Shown here in pieces: positions 5,610-7,322 of a stretch of DNA of 7,322 nucleotides. This DNA comes from Lachnoclostridium sp. UBA1241 (lineage in GTDB: Bacteria; Bacillota; Clostridia; Lachnospirales; Lachnospiraceae). Below the pieces are notes generated by a model. It made no database searches. It was not told where the DNA came from and worked only from the letters and a program-made list of their open reading frames with translations. How positions within the stretch are numbered: position 1 is the stretch's first letter; each line of letters begins with the position of its first letter. Position numbers and translations under genes: made by a program. Where the stretch lies: NCBI GenBank assembly GCA_002308955.1, contig DBWJ01000033.1:7222-14543 (forward strand). Direction: 5' to 3'.

Positions 5610-7109
5610 ATGCAGGAAGAATGCTTGCTGACAATGCGCGGCATTGATAAAAGATTTCCCGGCGTTCTTGCCTTAAACGGTGTGGATTTTACGCTTCGCA
5701 GCGGAGAAATTCACGCGCTTATGGGAGAAAACGGCGCCGGAAAGTCAACCCTTATAAAGGTGCTGACGGGCGTATATCAGATGGACGGCGGGGAAATCCG
5801 CCTCGGTGGGGAGAAAATCGTGATCCGCTCCCCTGAGGATGCCCAGAACAACGGAATCAGCACGGTGTATCAGGAGATTACCCTGTGCCCGAATCTTACC
5901 GTTTCCGAGAACATGTTCATCGGCAGAAAGAGCGGCCTTCTGATTCGGCATAAGGACCGCGAAAGGCGCGCGGATGAGATTCTCAGAAGGCTCGGGATTC
6001 CGGCAAGAAGTACGCAGCTTCTCGGGAACTGTTCCCTTGCGGTTCAGCAGATGGTTGCCATTGCCCGCGCGGTGGACATGCAGTGTAAGGTTTTGATTCT
6101 CGATGAGCCGACTTCGTCCCTGGATGATAACGAAGTGCAGATGCTTTTTAAACTGATGCGCGACCTTCGGGGACAGGGCGTAGGTATCATATTTGTCACC
6201 CACTTCTTAGAGCAGGTTTATGAGGTCAGTGACCGGATCACGGTTCTTCGAAACGGCGAACTCGTCGGTGAATACCTGACGGAGGAGCTGCCGCAGGTGC
6301 AGCTCGTTTCGAAGATGATCGGCAAAGAACTCGAAGAACTCAGCAGCTTAGGGGACAGTGAAGACGGAAAAATCATGGAACAGGAAGTGTTCTATGAGGC
6401 GAAGGGACTGTCGAGTACCGAGGCGATGCCGTTTGACTTCACTATCCGAAAAGGCGAAGTCAACGGCTTTACGGGGCTTCTCGGTTCCGGACGGAGCGAG
6501 AGCGTACGCGCGATCTTCGGCGCCGACAAAGTAAACGGCGGCACCGTTACCATCAAAGGAAAACCGGTTAAGATTTCCCGTCCGGTCGACGCGATGAAGC
6601 ACGGCATCGGCTATCTTGCCGAGGATCGCAAGCGGGACGGCATTATCGCAGACTTAAGCGTCCGTGAGAACATTATTCTCGCCCTTCAGGTAATGGACGG
6701 AATCTTTAAGCCGATTCGACGAAGTGAATCCGAGGCCTTTGCGGACGAATACATAAAGGCCCTTAACATAAAAACCGCGAGCAGAGAGACGCCGGTCGGG
6801 TCCCTCTCGGGCGGAAACCAGCAGAAGGTTATTCTTGCGAGATGGCTTCTGACGCACCCCGAGTATCTGATTCTCGACGAGCCTACAAGAGGCATCGATG
6901 TGGGAACCAAACTGGAGATTCAGAAGCTTGTAAGAAAGCTCTCCGAAGAAGGGATGAGCGTCACATTTATCTCCTCCGAGGTTGAGGAGATGCTCAGAAC
7001 CTGCAGCCGGCTCATTGTTATGCGGGACCGCCACATTGTGGGCGAGCTTACCGGAAATGACCTGAACCAGACGCAGGTAATGAAGACCATCGCGGGAGGT
7101 GAAGCGTAA
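5610..7109 (+). CDS. Sugar ABC importer ATPase with two nucleotide-binding domains (CUT2, MglA/RbsA/YtfR type)
   Basis: A 499-residue fused double ATPase, the normal length for CUT2 importers. Domain 1 has Walker A GENGAGKST (39-47), Q-loop Gln88, a degenerate signature LAVQQMVAIARA (143-154), Walker B VLILDEPTSS (161-170) with Glu166, and His198 in FVTHFLEQV. Domain 2 has a degenerate Walker A GLLGSGRSE (289-297, Arg in the Lys position), AEDRKRDG (337-344), a canonical signature LSGGNQQK (399-406) and Walker B LILDEPTRGID (420-430); its switch His is replaced in ISSEVEE. This asymmetry, with one hydrolysing site built from Walker A/B of domain 1 and the signature of domain 2, is standard for RbsA/MglA proteins, so it is not damage. 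GGAGG at 5599-5603, 6 bases before the ATG, fixes the start. The stop TAA shares one base with the permease ATG. It powers uptake of the sugar delivered by the binding protein at 4556-5518. Confidence 0.97.
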   Translation: MQEECLLTMRGIDKRFPGVLALNGVDFTLRSGEIHALMGENGAGKSTLIKVLTGVYQMDGGEIRLGGEKIVIRSPEDAQNNGISTVYQEITLCPNLTVSENMFIGRKSGLLIRHKDRERRADEILRRLGIPARSTQLLGNCSLAVQQMVAIARAVDMQCKVLILDEPTSSLDDNEVQMLFKLMRDLRGQGVGIIFVTHFLEQVYEVSDRITVLRNGELVGEYLTEELPQVQLVSKMIGKELEELSSLGDSEDGKIMEQEVFYEAKGLSSTEAMPFDFTIRKGEVNGFTGLLGSGRSESVRAIFGADKVNGGTVTIKGKPVKISRPVDAMKHGIGYLAEDRKRDGIIADLSVRENIILALQVMDGIFKPIRRSESEAFADEYIKALNIKTASRETPVGSLSGGNQQKVILARWLLTHPEYLILDEPTRGIDVGTKLEIQKLVRKLSEEGMSVTFISSEVEEMLRTCSRLIVMRDRHIVGELTGNDLNQTQVMKTIAGGEA

Positions 7110-7322
7110 TGAATCTCGTCCGCAAGACCAAATCCATTGCCGCACAGCTGGCGATCCCGCTGGTCGCCCTGACGCTGCTGCTGCTGTTCAACCTCATCCG
7201 CGATCCGGGCTTCTACTCCATCACGATCAATCCCAACAACGGCACGCTGGACGGCAACATCATCAGCATCATCGGCAGCGCCAGTGAGCTGGTGATCATC
7301 GCCATGGGCATGACGCTGGTCA
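7109..7322 (+). CDS. CUT2 sugar ABC importer permease, N-terminal 71 codons, truncated by window end
   Basis: The ATG at 7109-7111 overlaps the ATPase stop as TAATG, with GGGAGG at 7094-7099 giving a 9-base spacing, so the start is well fixed and the two genes are translationally coupled. The visible protein has a short basic N-terminus (MNLVRKTK), a first membrane helix at about 11-30 rich in Leu, a loop containing NPNNGTLDG, then a second helix starting near 50 and running through ELVIIAMGMTLV. GMTLV before the window edge is the conserved segment of BPD_transp_2 permeases (RbsC/YtfT type), usually followed by a GGIDLSVG-like motif. Codons are strikingly C/G-ending (64 of 71), including ten CTG and no CTT or TTA. 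A second permease gene, as in ytfT-yjfF systems, may follow but is not visible. Confidence 0.9.
   Translation, partial: MNLVRKTKSIAAQLAIPLVALTLLLLFNLIRDPGFYSITINPNNGTLDGNIISIIGSASELVIIAMGMTLV

Noticed and set aside
6474..6503. Degenerate Walker A and missing switch His in the second domain of the sugar ATPase
   Set aside because: This asymmetry is the rule in RbsA/MglA/YtfR-type ATPases and does not indicate a pseudogene.
6654..7145. A 163-codon minus-strand open frame opposite the ATPase 3' end
   Set aside because: It is antisense to the conserved second ATPase domain and has no recognisable motifs.
7099..7287. A + strand frame starting just before the ATPase stop codon
   Set aside because: It is out of frame with the real permease, which starts at 7109 with good spacing from GGGAGG; its Gln/His/Arg-rich translation is an artefact of C/G-ending codons read in another frame.
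1..7322. CRISPR arrays, tRNA or rRNA genes, insertion sequences
   Set aside because: No repeat-spacer array, tRNA-like cloverleaf, rRNA segment, transposase gene or terminal inverted repeats could be seen on either strand; nearly all sequence is accounted for by seven co-directional genes.

Overview
The window looks like chromosomal DNA from a fairly GC-rich Clostridia-type Firmicute, most plausibly a Lachnospiraceae-like gut anaerobe. This is inferred from strong GGAGG-type ribosome binding sites, lipoprotein-type binding proteins, a YesM/YesN-type two-component system, mixed use of AGA, CTT and CGC codons, and the LSQGQ exporter signature. The species cannot be named from the sequence. All supported genes lie on the + strand.

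Layout: (1) 1-612, the C-terminal ATPase part of an ABCB-type exporter half-transporter, cut by the window edge and unrelated to what follows. (2) 613-711, a hairpin and a candidate extended -10 promoter. (3) 712-4401, a sensing cassette: a YtfQ-like sugar-binding lipoprotein, a YesM-type membrane histidine kinase, and a YesN-type REC/AraC response regulator whose start overlaps the kinase by 20 bases. (4) 4402-4555, a strong terminator, a candidate promoter lying inside it, and a leader that can fold over the next gene's ribosome binding site. (5) 4556-7322, a CUT2 (ribose/galactofuranose-type) sugar importer: a second binding lipoprotein, an intergenic terminator-like hairpin, a two-domain ATPase, and the first 71 codons of a permease that continues past the window end.

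How it probably works: the first binding protein captures a sugar outside the cell and reports to the kinase. The kinase phosphorylates the AraC-type regulator, which activates the adjacent importer operon with its own abundant binding protein. This matches the known XylFII-LytS-YesN arrangement, in which a dedicated binding protein acts as a co-sensor next to a sugar transporter. Both binding proteins resemble E. coli YtfQ, so a furanose or related monosaccharide is the best guess for the substrate. The exact sugar cannot be read from the sequence. The least expected feature is the possible RNA switch over the ribosome binding site of the second binding protein.
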